Origin: Bettongia penicillata ogilbyi
Taxonomy: Eukaryota > Chordata > Mammalia > Diprotodontia > Potoroidae
Reading direction: 5' to 3'
Length of the DNA: 64,000 nucleotides
Assembly: GCA_023548195.1 (NCBI GenBank)
Contig: JAJHZJ010000575.1
Location: forward strand, 1,987,454 to 2,051,453
The position numbers and the translations under genes were made by a program. Positions 43,985 to 56,089 of this stretch are shown one piece after another; the first letter of the stretch is position 1, and every line of letters begins with the position of its first letter. The notes under the pieces were generated by a model, which was given only the letters and a program-made list of their open reading frames with translations, was not told the DNA's origin and made no database searches.

Positions 43985-44685
43985 ACAGCTGCTAGATGAT
44001 GCATAAAAGGAATAATTCATATTTGCCCTCAAAGGGTTTGATGTCCTTCCCTCCTATCATCTTCTGGGAAAGGACCCTACCCCAAAGATTCAAAATCCTG
44101 CCTCCAAATACCATAAGGAAGGAACATTGTTGTCTCAAATATATTGTGGCCACGTTATGGAATGCCTGTGACTGGGGAGGCAACATGTCCAAGACAAATT
44201 TTATTCATGTTTTCTAGTTACAGATAAAAAATATGAAACAACTGACTTCTGTTTTCAACCATAAATCATAGCTTGGGGAGCAAATTTATAACAAGTCATC
44301 GGAGATACCAATATAGCCATCTTAAATTCCCAACGTTCACAGGTTCTTTCATCTATCAAAATAGGGCTCAAGGACATATAAAATATGGTGACTGCTGCTC
44401 GGCATTTAAGCAAAGAGGAAATAACCTTTCTTTCAAAACTGCTGATACTCCTCTGCACCTTTATTTGCCTCTGGGATATGTTGCAATCTCCCAGAGACAG
44501 TGAGGGCTTCTGGGCCATGCACATACGCTCTTGACTGCCACTGTGACATTAGAAATCCCGTAGCTGGGAATTCTGGGGAGTCAGAAACAAAAGAGAAAAG
44601 GTAAAAATAACCCCAGTTAACTGATAGCTGCCCTAGGGACAATTTAGGGACTGGTCTGGGTACAGATCATGGATGTTCAGAGGAC
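43985..44685. other. Intronic stretch, nothing recognised
   Basis: Several short open frames on both strands overlap here, none with protein-family similarity I can see. Confidence 0.35.
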
Positions 44686-44689
44686 AATT

Positions 44690-44990
44690 ATTCATGCCAC
44701 AAATACTTACTGGTACAAGGGTATCATGATAGGTTCTATGAAGGACAGAAAAATGAATACAACATGGTGTTTGATCTCAAGGAACAGAGGTGGTATGATG
44801 CAATGGAGAGAATACTAACTTGTTAAAAAGAGGATCTGGGTTCAAATGCCACCTCCTCTCATAATTCCTGCCCGTGTGACTTCAGGCAAGTCACTTCTCT
44901 TCACTAGAACTCAGTTTCCTTATTAGACTTAATGACCTGTGAACCCCTACAACTCTAGATCTATGACCCCTTGATCAATGAGAGTTAAAC
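44690..44990 (+). mobile_element. Dispersed-repeat piece followed by MIR-like SINE
   Basis: 'attcatgccacaaatactta' and 'gtttgatctcaaggaacaga' (dispersed family) precede 'ggatctgggttcaaatgcca' and 'ttcaggcaagtcacttctct' (SINE). Confidence 0.55.
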
Positions 44991-47090
44991 ATGGATATAA
45001 ATACTCTCAAGAAGAAATCTGGATGGTATTTGCCCGATGAATAATGGGGAAGAAAAGAGGCTGCTGTCTCTGCAGTCCATCCTATTCATCAGCCAATGAA
45101 GAGAATCCTTGGAGAGTTCTCTCATGACAAGCAATGAGCACACATTGTCCGATTTGGACTTTTAAGAGCCATTCATGGATGGTAGCAAGGGGTAGGTAAG
45201 AGATGATGAATGCATGAAGATGACCAGATGTTATAAGAGCAATGTTGATCCTCGACACATCAGGGAATTCATCACTCTTGATGTTCCCTTCGTGGGTACA
45301 CTGCAGTCATTCCTCATCGTCTCATTCTCTTCTATTTTTGCCTACCTTTTCCCAGAAATCCTTTTAACATTGGATTCATCCAGCATCTCAAGGGTATGAC
45401 AAGATTGTGGTTTACTTAATTCTGTACCCCTCTATTCTAGGAATTCTGATGCTCTTTAGAAAATCCAGACCAAAATGTTTTCCCCCTAAAAACACTCAAT
45501 AGCTAACAGTCATTGGAAAGACCTTGGGATTTTACTGAACCTTGTACGGATACCCACAGGATGGCTACATACTCACTAAAAGAACTTTGGTCCCCATCTG
45601 CATCTCTACAAAAACCTCAGCATCCCAGAGATTTCCCCACAAGTCAGTGGTGCCAGCCTGAAGATGCAGAGAGAATACTTCTCTCTGTGTGCTCTATTGA
45701 TTCTATTAATACCATGATACTGGAAAGAATGGGAGTTTTCCAGGGAGGAGTGACTTTCCAAAGCCCTACTACAACCTGCAGATTTCTTAAAACAAAATTT
45801 ACACAAGACTTTTAATAAAACTACCTGAGTCAACAGATAACCCTCAATAATTCTCTGAATATTTCAGGATTCAATAATCTTAACTTGGTTCTTTGCTCAG
45901 TGATATTTTACTAAGCAGCAGATAAGAGAAATCTGTATAGAGCTTTCTCATATACTTGAGCCAAGAACAGCCAATGTTGACCACATTAATCTCGTTCCCT
46001 TATGAGTTCTTCAGTTTATGAGTAGCTGTTTTCCATTATATAATAACTTCTTTCTTACCAATCTACAAGTAACTAGGATCTTTTGTTTTTAAGGAATAAG
46101 TACAAACGACATAAGGCATTCTAACCCTGAGCTAGTCAGAAAAATGACAAAGCCTTCTTAGATCTGCACATTGTCTGTTGACATCCACAAGATCCACCAA
46201 GTCAAATGAAATGAATTCTCTATGTGTGCAATAAATTGCTTTTCTATTCATCATAGTTTATATGACATTACTTATAACATTTTCATTTTAAAGCACAAAA
46301 TGTTCTGAAGCTAAACTATGGATTCAATTCAACTTTGATTAAGCACCTATTAAGGAAAGCAACTGTGTGTTCAAAAAGTATATTAAGATGGTGATCCATT
46401 TGTGGACCATGTGACGTCGGAACTCAAATTCCTAAAGGGGAGGGGTCATCATAAATCTGCAAATAAGTGATTATCCTGATAATGACAAAATGCCTATTTA
46501 AACAGCAGAGGCATCAAGGACAGTGTTCCACTGGCATGTAAATAATACCCAGAACACATTGTATCTAGAATGCTCAGAATGTAAATGTCCTCCAAAAAAG
46601 AATGTTAACAAAAGTTTTAAAATCCTCATAAATACGGGACATTATGCACATGGCCCAAAGGTAAACTAATAGTCTCAGAGAGCTGGCTGACCCATTTTGC
46701 AATAAAAAGAGTCTGGGAGTATCTCCCAGTCATGGTTTTATAAGTATTTACATTTCCTTTAAAAAAAAAAATCATGGGCTGTACAAGTTAGAGTACTGGA
46801 AAAAAAAAGATGAATCAATTCTGTTTTGAAATTATAGAAAAAAATACCAAGATCACAAAAAACAAAAAAGACACCTTTTAAAGGGCCTATATTTGTCTTC
46901 GGATCTTGGATTGCCTTTAGGGAATCATAAGGCAATTGGATTTAGTAGCTTGGTCACTTAGAAAATATGTGATTATATAAAGGCTTGAAAGAGTGATCCA
47001 ACTGAGAATGAAATATCATATAGTTGGTAGCAACATCAAAATCCTTCTTAGACCTTCAAATGAACTGTAGGCTGAGGTTAGATGGCTGAG
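44991..47090. other. Intronic stretch, mostly unique sequence
   Basis: Only a short dispersed-repeat piece near 46320-46372 ('tgattaagcacctattaagg') is recognised. Short frames such as 45513-45815 are unsupported. 46740-46870 has A-rich runs. Confidence 0.4.
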
Positions 47091-47359
47091 TCATAGAACG
47101 GAGGTGAAATGTCTGTCTAGAAGTATCCGAAGAGATCTTTTGGTCCCGCTAATGATTAATGAGGAAACAGGAGAAAGAAGTTCATGTCATTGCCCCAGGG
47201 CAAACAGGCAGCTAGTGTGAGAAAAGAGAATCTCTGTCCCCTGAAACATCTTTGACCAATTTAGATCTGCAACCATATTCTATTGAGGCAGTTGCCTACA
47301 GCACTGAGTTTAATGTCTTCACTAAGGGTCACCTAGCCAGGCTGTGCCAAAGACAGAAA

Positions 47360-47590
47360 TCAAACCTAGCCGAGCTAGAGTGATGATCCTCAAGTCAGGA
47401 GGAACTGAATTCAAGTCTGACCCCACTCATGTACTAGCTGTGTGACCCTGGGCAAGTTGCTTAGCCCTGTTTGCCTCAGTTTCCTCATCTGTAAAATGAA
47501 CTGGAGAAACAAACAGCAAAACAAGCCAGTATCTCTGTCAGGGAAATTCTAAATGGAATCTCAGAACTGAACACAGCTAATTGACTACAC
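47360..47590 (+). mobile_element. tRNA/CORE-type SINE
   Basis: 'tcaggaggaactgaattcaa', 'ctgtgtgaccctgggcaagt', 'cagtttcctcatctgtaaaa' and 'ctcagaactgaacacagcta'. Confidence 0.85.
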
Positions 47591-48129
47591 AACCACAAAG
47601 TTCTGAATTTGAAGGCAACCCAAATCTTTCTCCACTGCACCACGATGCCCTTCTATTATACTTTTCATTATAAAACATTGCCTGCTCTGATTTCTGCATC
47701 TCTCTTAGCAGATTTCTCAAGCAATGTCCCTGACTTTTTCTAAGTAACAAAATAAGAACTAGAAGGAGGCAGATTTATTTGAAAAGTATTTTGAAATTCG
47801 TCAATGATTAACAAGTTGTAGCAAAGCAATCCAATCCCAAAATAAGATAGGACAGAGGGAGAAAGTCTGGCAGAGAAAAATAGAAAAAAAATGTAAAAAT
47901 TGGCTAAGATCTTATTAACCAATTTAGACAAGCAATTAAAAAAACACTCCTAAAAGACTGTGATATGTTGGAATGTTCAAATGTGTTACAGTTTTACACA
48001 AGGGAACAGGTTTTACCAAAAATAACTAAGCATGTATTCACTTAGCAAATACATTGGTACAATGATTATCCCATCATCCAAAAACCCTGAAAATGAGATG
48101 ATTTCACATATAAGAAGTCAAGGAGGATA

Positions 48130-48490
48130 ATAGCAACAAATGATGTTTATACAACAATTTTAAACGTTGCGCAGTGATTTGAATACATTATTTCATGTGA
48201 TCCTTTCAAAACCCGGTGGAGTAGTTTTAGGTTGTGAGTTCCTGGGGGGCAAAGGCAGTCTTTTGCTTCTTTTTGTATCACTAAAGCTTAGCACAGTGTC
48301 TGGCAAGTAGGAGGCACTTAATAAATATTTATTGATTAACCAACTACATTATGCCCACTTTACAAATGAAGAAATTGAGTCTCGAAGAAAAAAATGACCC
48401 TCAAAACTCTAAGTGCCTTGATCATGGTCTGACGGCTATTAAGTGTCAAAGTTTAAGACTTGTCTCCAGATCTGCTGCGTCATCCACTCT
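48130..48490 (-). mobile_element. Minus-strand MIR-like SINE split by a plus-strand SINE tail
   Basis: The reversed SINE is in two pieces: 'ttcatgtgatcctttcaaaa' and 'cccggtggagtag' end at about 48225, and 'attatgcccactttacaaat' resumes at about 48350. Between them (48226-48348) is a plus-strand tail with 'cctggggggcaaaggcagtc', 'aaagcttagcacagtgtctg' and 'cacttaataaatatttattg'. This is a nested insertion. Confidence 0.65.
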
Positions 48491-48514
48491 CTAAGATAGC
48501 ACAGCATGCTGTTA

Positions 48515-48690
48515 GTAGAAAGACTACCTGGCTTTGACATATACTAGTTCTCTACCTCCCTAGCAAGTCACTTCTCTGTGGGCCTCAGCTTCTAGGTCTG
48601 TAAAATGGGAATAATGAACGTCCTTCCTACCTTAGAGATAATTCTGAGGAACATGTTTTACGAGCCTTAGAGCCCCAGAAAACGTGAGTT
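48515..48690 (+). mobile_element. MIR-like SINE
   Basis: 'tagcaagtcacttctctgtg', 'ggcctcagcttctaggtctg' and 'taaaatgggaataatgaacg'. Confidence 0.7.
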
Positions 48691-48699
48691 TTTAATAAT

Positions 48700-50020
48700 A
48701 ATTCAAAATCTAGGCCTAGAGGTTCTCTTCAAACATAGCATGATCATGTGCTCAAGCCGCATAGGAAAGTATTTTGATGATAGGTTATATGGCACTTGTT
48801 ATGGGACCTCTGGATGGTGAGAGGCTGAAAATGCAACCAGGCATCTAGATAAGAAAAGATAAGAGCCACAGATAAAAATCAGCTTTTAGCACTAGTGACA
48901 CTTGTTGTAGTCTTAGTCAAAGGACATGAACAAACCTGAAAAACAGGCAAGAACTCCAGTGGAAGGAAGTAAAACTGATAGAAAATGCCCCACCTTGCTG
49001 ACCATACTGACGCAGTCTCTGAGAGTGGAAAAACTATGTAAGTGTCCATCTCTGAAGCCCCAGTGCCCATCAGATTGCCTCATAAACAACAGTTTCTTAA
49101 TTAATGCTTGATTTAAATCTGGGCGCTACCTCAGACTTGACCTTGCTAACTCTCCTCACTTACTAATGAGATCCAAGACAGACACTCCATCATATGCCCA
49201 AGAACCACAAAGGAAGTGACAGAGCAAAGACTGGTATCTGTTGACACAAAGTTCAAGTCTTTCTGCTAAAAGGATGAGATCTTGGTCACTCTCAAAAGCA
49301 ATCTTCATATCACAGAATTTCAGAACTGGAAGTGACCTGGGAGGTCAACTGGTTAACCTCTACCCAAATAAAAACACCTACTATCCCATAGCTCAGCAGC
49401 CAGCCAGCCTTTGCCTGAAGAGCTCTCCAGATACTGTTGGGGCCGGCTCTTGCCACTATGAAAAGGTTAGCTTCAGTCTTCTAGAAGATTGGCTCTCATT
49501 GTCTGTTTTTCCTCTTCTGATTAAGTGATCATTTTTTATTCATTTATATTTCATTCTGTTAAAAATCTAAATATTGTTGATCTAAACAATATTACACAAA
49601 TTCCTCTATTTTTTTCTTTTCAAGGGAAAAGGGACAGTGAAAAATATTTTGAGGACAGTATGCCATTCTGTTTGTTGGCCAGTATGTAAAATTTACAATT
49701 TAAAAAAGCTTTGTCTGCCACTCTTGATTTTAATAGCTTCCTTTATCATTCTGGTTTTAATTACATTGATGTTTAAATTTTCTCCATTTAAGTTGCTTTG
49801 TTTTCCACTGAAAGACAATTTTTTAAGGAAAAAAATTTCATCCATTTATTTGTCTCTTAGTTATATTAATTTTAATTGCATCCCTTTGATTCATTTTCTT
49901 GTGTATTTGGATTTGCAATCACGAGTACATTCACATTTACAAAGAAACACATGAAAATGCAGATAAGAGAGAAAGAGAAAGAAGACAGAGAAATGAAGGA
50001 AAGTGGAGATGGTGAGAGAG
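48700..50020. other. Intronic stretch, largely unrecognised
   Basis: A weak dispersed-repeat match near 49305-49470 ('acagaatttcagaactggaa', 'gtgacctgggaggtc'). T-rich unique sequence from 49540 to 49940. No coding support. Confidence 0.4.
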
Positions 50021-50024
50021 ACTT

Positions 50025-50225
50025 TGAATTTATTAAGACATTACTCTGTACCCAGTTCTAAGTGTATTCATTTCTAAGGAAATGAATGTAAGCAAAACAA
50101 GATAGTTCTTGCCCTCAAGGAGTTTATATTCTATTAAGGGAAGACACACAAAAAGGCATATGAAAAGCTGGAATTGAGGAGCTCATAGTAGGGATGTCTG
50201 TATTAATTGAATCAAAGAGTAAAAA
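50025..50225 (+). repeat. Dispersed repeat (same family as 34.3 kb)
   Basis: 'actctgtacccagttctaag', 'ttgccctcaaggagtttata' and 'ttctattaagggaagacaca'. Confidence 0.55.
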
Positions 50226-50254
50226 GAGATAGGACAGAGAGGAGAGGCAGAGAC

Positions 50255-50458
50255 AGATATCAAGAGAGAGAGAAAGAGAGAAAGACAAAGAGAGAGACAA
50301 AGTAGAGACAGAAAGAGAAAGAGGGACAGGGAAAGGGGAGAAATAAGAAAAGAGAGAAGGAGAAAGAGTGGGGAGGGAGGGAGAGAGAAAGAAAGACAGA
50401 CAGAGACAGAGAGGGAAAGAGAAAAAGAGAAACAGAGAGAGAGAAGGAGGGAGGGAGG

Positions 50459-50539
<81 letters not shown>

Positions 50540-50562
50540 AGGAGGAAGGAGGGAGAGATTCA
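50255..50562. repeat. Long (GA)n-rich tract
   Basis: About 300 bp of GAGA, GAAAGA, GACAGA and GGGAGG units with a pure (GA)n core at roughly 50459-50534. The transcribed (minus) strand is therefore CU-rich. Long open frames on both strands are by-products. Confidence 0.95.
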
Positions 50563-50599
50563 GTAGCAACACGAAAGCTTCTTATCCTTTAAGTATTCT

Positions 50600-51570
50600 G
50601 TGATTCTCAGTAGACCAAATGCTTTTACACTGGTCTCATTCTATATAACTATGGGTGAACAAAGAGCCACAGCCCTGATGTTCAAGAGTTGGGACTGAGA
50701 GCCCTTGACTGGCCATGCCAGTTTGGTCAACATCAGATCCTGTTTCAGATAGGAACCAGAGATGAATGCAAACATCAACGCTTGTAAATAAATTAAGGAA
50801 ATGACAACAAAAAACCCTACTAAGAATAGCCTCTGCTTCTTTATGTTCTGCAGTCTGCCAAGCACTTTTCCTCTCAACAACACCATCAAGGAGCTAAGTA
50901 AACAAGGCAGTAACAGTATATAAGAATAAGGCATCTCAATTTCTTACTTTGCCCTTCCTTTTATTGTATTTCCCTGTCTAAGATCATCTGTGATTTTGCC
51001 AATATGACAAAAATCAGTATGCCAAAAAAAAGACAGTGAGTCTTCCAGGGTTAGCAGGACCCAAACTTCAGCAGCGCGAGGCCAAGCTGGTAATGAGTCT
51101 CCTCGATAAATTTAGAGTCTGTTCTTTTAACAATCTGTCTCTAGGCCTTCCCTGAAAACTTTGCCAGGTTCATGAGAGCAGGTGGACCAGGTATTACACA
51201 AGCTCACACTTCAGCAACTCAGGGTCACCTCTGCTCCATGATTGAGGTGCTAGAAAAGACCTTCAGTGCAGTTTCATTTCCTTTTATTAAAGGCAAATAA
51301 CTGTCTGAAATGTGAGTGGTCATTTTATATTCCTTCTATTCAAGATTTTCGTGAGGCCAAAGTGACTCAAATGTTCCTTTTAAAATTTTGTATTTCTTCT
51401 AACTTGGTTCACTTCCATTGAAATGAATCTTTACTTGTGAAATATTTGTAAGATTAAGTTACAAGCACATGTGGAAGAAAGATTTCATCTATATTTCTCC
51501 CCTCAAAAAATATTAACCCCAGAGAAGCAACACAATTTTCTTCTGATTTTCTAAGTGCCATACTTTCATT
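50600..51570. other. Intronic stretch, nothing recognised
   Basis: Unique-looking sequence without SINE cores; no supported coding frame. Confidence 0.35.
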
Positions 51571-51574
51571 CACT

Positions 51575-51832
51575 GCTACTGTTGGTCAGTTGTTTCAGTC
51601 GTTTCTGAATTTTGTGAACCCATTTAGGTTTTTCTTCTCAAAGATACTGGAGGGGTTTTCCATTTCCTTCTCCAGCTATAAATGAGGAAACTGAAGCAAG
51701 TGGGGTTAAGTGACTTGCTCAAGGTCACATGGCTAGTAGGAGTCTGAAGCCAGAATTGAACTCAGGATTATGAGTCTTCCTGACTCTGGACCCAGCATTC
51801 CAGATCTGTACCACCTAGCTGCCCTGTCTTCC
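51575..51832 (-). mobile_element. tRNA/CORE-type SINE, near full length, minus strand
   Basis: Plus strand: 'gttggtcagttgtttcagtc', 'ttttccatttccttctccag', 'cttgctcaaggtcacatggc' and 'gtaccacctagctgccctg'. Confidence 0.85.
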
Positions 51833-52319
51833 ACTTCAGGAGTTCTTAACTTGAGATTTGAGTCATTGTTTTGTGATGTTATGTTAGCTATTTCAAAATA
51901 ATGGGTTTCCTTTATAATACTGCATAACTGATTTCATGCATTTAAAAACATGATTCTCAGAAGTGGTCCGTGGGCTTGCCCAAACACTGCCAACAAACTC
52001 CAAGTCACAAAAAAGAAAAGAAGCCCACAGGCTCCAGCTTAATTCAGCTCCTCGGCCAGATGGATGGGCACAAAGCTTTGTTAGGAGAATGACTGAAAGA
52101 ATGAATCAGGCAACCTGACTGTTTTGATTTTTGCCTGGTTATTATCATAGGAAGAATATAGTTTCTACAGAGATTACCTAAAACTTCTTTGAAAATGGCA
52201 AGCAAGCCTTTTGGCTTCCAGCTTGGCCTCACCATTTCATGTTAGGTGACTTCTGCCCAGGTTCAAAATCCTAACTAGAGATGGTATGGCATGCATTATA
52301 CCTATTTTATAGATTGAAG

Positions 52320-52575
52320 AGAAAGCTAGGCTTTGCAACTGGATAGAGCGCTGAACTCAGCATGAACAAGTTAAAATTGAATTAACATCCAAATTCAGAC
52401 ACATACTAGTTCTGTGACCTTGGAGAAATCACTTAATCTCTGTCTACCTCAGTTTCCTAAACTGCAAAATGGGGATACCATTTCCATCTTACCTCCCAAG
52501 CTTAATGTGAGGATCAGATTATATATTTGTAAAAGTGCTTAGCACATCATATAACAGAAGAGGAATAGGATAAAT
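52320..52575 (+). mobile_element. tRNA/CORE-type SINE, degraded
   Basis: 'aactggatagagcgctgaac', 'gttctgtgaccttggagaaa', 'cagtttcctaaactgcaaaa' and 'gtgcttagcacatcatataa'. Confidence 0.75.
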
Positions 52576-52599
52576 GTTGAAGGAGATGTAGGAAAACTA

Positions 52600-53358
52600 A
52601 GGCACTGAAGTAATCCCATGGTTCTGGAGAACAACTTGGAACTACAGCCAAACGGCTATAAACCATGTGTCACCTTTGACTCAGCAACGACACTACTGGC
52701 CCATATTCCAAAGAGATATTTTAAAAGTGAAGCATAAACTAACCTATTTGTACAAAAAATTTATAGCAGCTCTTTTTGTGGCGAAGAATTGGAAACTGAG
52801 AGGAGGTTCATCAACTGGGGAGTGGTTGAACAAGTTGTGGTATATGATTGTGATGGAACACTATTGTGCTAGAAGAAATGACCAACAGAAAGACTTCCGA
52901 GAGGCCTGGAAAGACTTTCACGAACTGATACTGAGTGCCGTGAGCAGAACCAGGAGAACACTGTGCACAGGGATAGCAATCTTGTACAATGACCAACTGT
53001 GAATGACTTAGCTATGGTCAACAATACAGTAATCTCTAAGACAATTTCAAAGGTCTCATGATGCAAAATGCTCTCCGCCTCCAGAGAAAGAACTAGTGGG
53101 GTCTGAAAAGCATACTATTTTTCAATTTCTTTCCATTTTTGTTTGGAGAGGATGGAGTTTTCTTCCACAAAATGACTAGTATGGAAATGTTTTACTTGAT
53201 TGCACATGTATAACTTTTATCAAATTGCTTATCTGACAGTATCTCAGGGAGGGCCAAGGGGATGGAGGCGGTGATGGAATCTGGAACTCAAAACTAAAAA
53301 AAATGTTAAAAATTGTTTTTAAATGTAATAGGGTGAAAATAAAATATTATTTTTTAAA
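52600..53358 (+). mobile_element. LINE-1 3' end, plus strand
   Basis: Shares with other mammalian L1 3' ends the order: 'cacctttgactcagcaacga', 'ggcccatattccaaagagat', 'tatttgtacaaaaaatttat', 'agcagctctttttgtggcga', 'gagtggttgaacaagttgtg'. It ends with 'aatgactagtatggaaatgt' and an AATAAAATATTATTTTTTAA tail. The frame at 52667-53002 (FREAWKDFHELILS, SRTRRTLCTG) recurs in the nested copy at 2.2 kb and is part of the element, not a host gene. Confidence 0.8.
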
Positions 53359-53439
53359 AAGTGTTTAGCATGGTTCCTGTCACCATGAAGTAACTCCTTC
53401 ATACATCTCTACTCTCTTTTCTCTCCTTTTCTTCCGTTC

Positions 53440-53580
53440 CCCCATTCTCACAATTTCCTCATCTGTGAAGAGGGTAATTACAGTTCCTATCTCTGAAAGT
53501 AGTTAAGGGGATAAAATCAGATAATATTTGTAAAGCACTTTGCAAAGCTTAAACTGATATATATATATATATATCAAAGC
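53440..53580 (+). mobile_element. SINE 3' half with (TA)n
   Basis: 'ctcatctgtgaagagggtaa', 'taatatttgtaaagcacttt' then ATATATATATATATATAT at 53559-53575. Confidence 0.65.
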
Positions 53581-54633
53581 TAGTTATTACTGTCATTATA
53601 CAGTCCCCAAGCATTTAGGTGCCCATGACACGTAGCACTTTGATAATCACGCAGGACAAGAATCCAAAGAATAAACTTATCCCCACTTGCAGAGTTATAT
53701 TCTAACAGACAAGGAGACTGAGGCCCAAAGGGTCTCCAGAATCTGCCCAAGACAAAAGTTACCAAATTACAGACACCCAAGGGGAGGCTAGTCATCAACC
53801 TGCGAGGGACACGTTCACTTCCACAAGACCACCCTGCTTCTCTGTTCTTTACCCTGCTGCCTCTATGTGTAAATGAGACAATGTTACATTCTTGCTAGTA
53901 ATTACTTTCATGGGGAAAATGATCCCAATATGATATGCAAAATTATGTAAAGCTTCTCAGTGTGAAATGCTGAATGATACTAATCAGAAAAGGGAACAGG
54001 GAAAAGTGAAATTATCTTCACTCTTTATTTCAAAGCCAACCCCAGATTTCCCAGCTTCTCTATATATTGCCAAACGAATAATTATCACTCGCCATGGACT
54101 CACCAAAAATCTTCAGACCTGGTCCGTCTCCTCACCCTTACACCAACAACTTCAAATCTCCTGAGCTTTATCTATTCTTTCTGACAGATTTCCAGAGAAG
54201 CTTATGTATCCAATTATCCTGGAGAAAATATCCCTTTTCCCTAGTCAAAGGCTTTTATCAGGCAATTATTTGATAAACAAAAATGCCATAAATGAGTCAT
54301 CACAACAAGCCAAATAGTAGTTATCCTATGTGTGAAGTTCTACCCATAAATCTTTGAGATATTATACATGCATTATCTCATTAATCTTCCTAATATATAA
54401 GGAATATCTGAGTGGACAGGTGTACTTGCCCTCATTTGTACAGCGATATGCAGGCTTATTTAAAAAGACACACTCATCTAATGAAAAAAGACTCTTTTTT
54501 CAGACCCTCAGGACTATTGCCTAAGCACTAAATGGGTAAATCCACAGGGCAGATCTTCCCTCAGCCAAAGAATGTTTGAGATGAGAAAGGAAAACAAACA
54601 AACAGAAGCATCCACAGCCAGGTTATTTCCTAC

Positions 54634-54834
54634 CTCCAGTCTGTCTGTCCTCATTAATTTCTGCGCAGCAGCAGCTGCTGCAGCAGGTACTGGAACTCCA
54701 GGATTCCCTGTAACCAGCATTGGTGCAGTTGGCAAGATGTCTGCTGGGACCAAGCCTGGGGAAACAGGTCCCAGGTAGGGATTGAAGGCGGCTGATGCAT
54801 TGGTGGCTAGGCTGGGGGCAACAGAAAACATTGG
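54634..54834 (-). CDS. MBNL1: MBNL1 exon 3, linker between zinc-finger pairs (201 nt)
   Basis: This exon encodes 67 residues in phase 0, from PMFSVAPSLATNAS to LMRTDRLE. It is the Pro/Ala-rich linker separating zinc fingers 1/2 from 3/4, which affects RNA binding and splicing activity in known MBNL1 isoforms. The acceptor is a long pyrimidine run ending TTCAG (AG at 54835-54836); the donor is GAG followed by GTAGGAAAT at 54633 and below. Visible motifs are FNPYLGPVSPG, the PTAPMLVTGNPGVPV stretch and a seven-alanine run before QKLMRTDRLE. As I recall the human protein, this exon is 204 nt with three alanines before FNPYL. Here there are two, so one codon is missing; SPSLVPAE reads SPGLVPAD. 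The exon joins in frame to the zinc-finger 3/4 exon 20.7 kb downstream. The upstream coding exon is outside the window. Confidence 0.96.
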
Positions 54835-55424
54835 CTGAAAAAAAGAGGAAAGCCAAAGAACCATTAGCATTTGTACCATTTAATACCATGAATGTGTTCT
54901 TACAGTCTAAATTCCAAGGGCACTGCTTTATGGGTATCATTCCAGTCAAGGTTCTTTTATCTGTCTGCTATTTTATAAATAGACATTTATGTTGTCAAGA
55001 AAATAAAAAGCATAACAAAAATAAACATTTCCTGCAAACATTTTATTTAAGCAATATGGTCTTGAAATCCTCCACCTATTTTTTTCCCAAAATTTGGACT
55101 CTGACGCTGTTTACTTAAAAAAGCATAGTGATGCTTTTCAGTGCAGAAATGCCTTCTCACAATTGTTCAAATCTCCAAATCAGACCTGATTTGACCTTGG
55201 GACATTAACAAAAAGAATTCTTAACTGTGCTATCAAATAGGCTTGAAAGAGCTGTTCCGAGTGCTGACAGGTTGTAAGTGCCCTATTACCTGAGATAAAT
55301 AAATAAGTTAGGGCACCCGATGGATAACATACAGCATCACAGTACTGAAGATGATACATGGATATACCCTCAGGATCTTGGGAAAGGTGTTGTAACAAGA
55401 TGCCTTCTATGCAAAGAGACAAAG

Positions 55425-55505
55425 TCGATCAGGTAACAAGTATGTATTAAGTGCTTTCTATATACCAAGTACTCTAGGATTCAAAGAAATGAAAAGCTAG
55501 GGGTA
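55425..55505 (+). repeat. Dispersed-repeat fragment
   Basis: 'gtattaagtgctttctatat' and 'accaagtactctagg'. Confidence 0.5.
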
Positions 55506-55534
55506 ACAGGTTTAGTTGGTGTATCAGTATATTT

Positions 55535-55805
55535 AGTTTTTGGTGGCTAGATGGCACCATCATGCACAGAGTGCCAAGCCTGGCGTCAGCAAGATGGCAC
55601 CTTCCAGAATTCAAATGTGGCCTCAGACACTTATTAGCTGTATGACTCTGGATAAGTCACTTAAACCTGTTTGCCCCAGTTTCCTCATCTGTAAAATGAG
55701 CTAGAATAGGAAATGGCAAACCGCTCCAGTATCCATTCCAAGAAAATCCCAAATGGGTTTGCAAAGACTGAGACATGACTAAGAAAAAACAAATGAACAA
55801 CACGA
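55535..55805 (+). mobile_element. tRNA/CORE-type SINE, near full length
   Basis: 'tttttggtggctagatggca', 'gtatgactctggataagtca', 'agtttcctcatctgtaaaat', 'tggcaaaccgctccagtatc' and 'aagactgagacatgactaag'. Confidence 0.85.
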
Positions 55806-56089
55806 TACTTAAAAACTATAAACAATGCAATTTTTATATGTTTATTATCCTCTGAGGATAACCTTTCACACAGTAAGAACAGAAAGCTAAAATTTCTACA
55901 ATCCCTTGTTCCCTAAAATGCTAATTTTCCCAGACCCCTTAGTGACAAATTCAAGGTAAGGTTGTGATAATTCACATGTCAATTAACAGGACTTTGAGGC
56001 AAGAAGCTTTCTGTCCTATATAAAAGCATAAATAGGCTTTATATAATTGTGAAATAAATTTTTTTGAGTTTAATAAATAACCTTCCCTT

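Larger units (their letters stand above)
33906..54633 (-). other. MBNL1: MBNL1 intron between exons 3 and 4 (20.7 kb)
   Basis: Bounded by GTAGGAAAT at 54633 and CTCTACAG at 33906. It contains most of the SINEs in the gene, an L2-like stretch, an L1 RT fragment, an L1 3' end, two large tandem or simple repeats and several repeat-free blocks. No coding exon was found inside. Confidence 0.8.

Noticed and set aside
50183..50572. 129-residue Leu/Ser-rich ORF
   Set aside because: Antisense translation of a GA microsatellite.
52667..53002. 111-residue plus-strand ORF with SRTRRTLCTG, seen again at 2.2 kb
   Set aside because: Recurrence at another L1 3' end shows it belongs to the transposon, not to a host gene.
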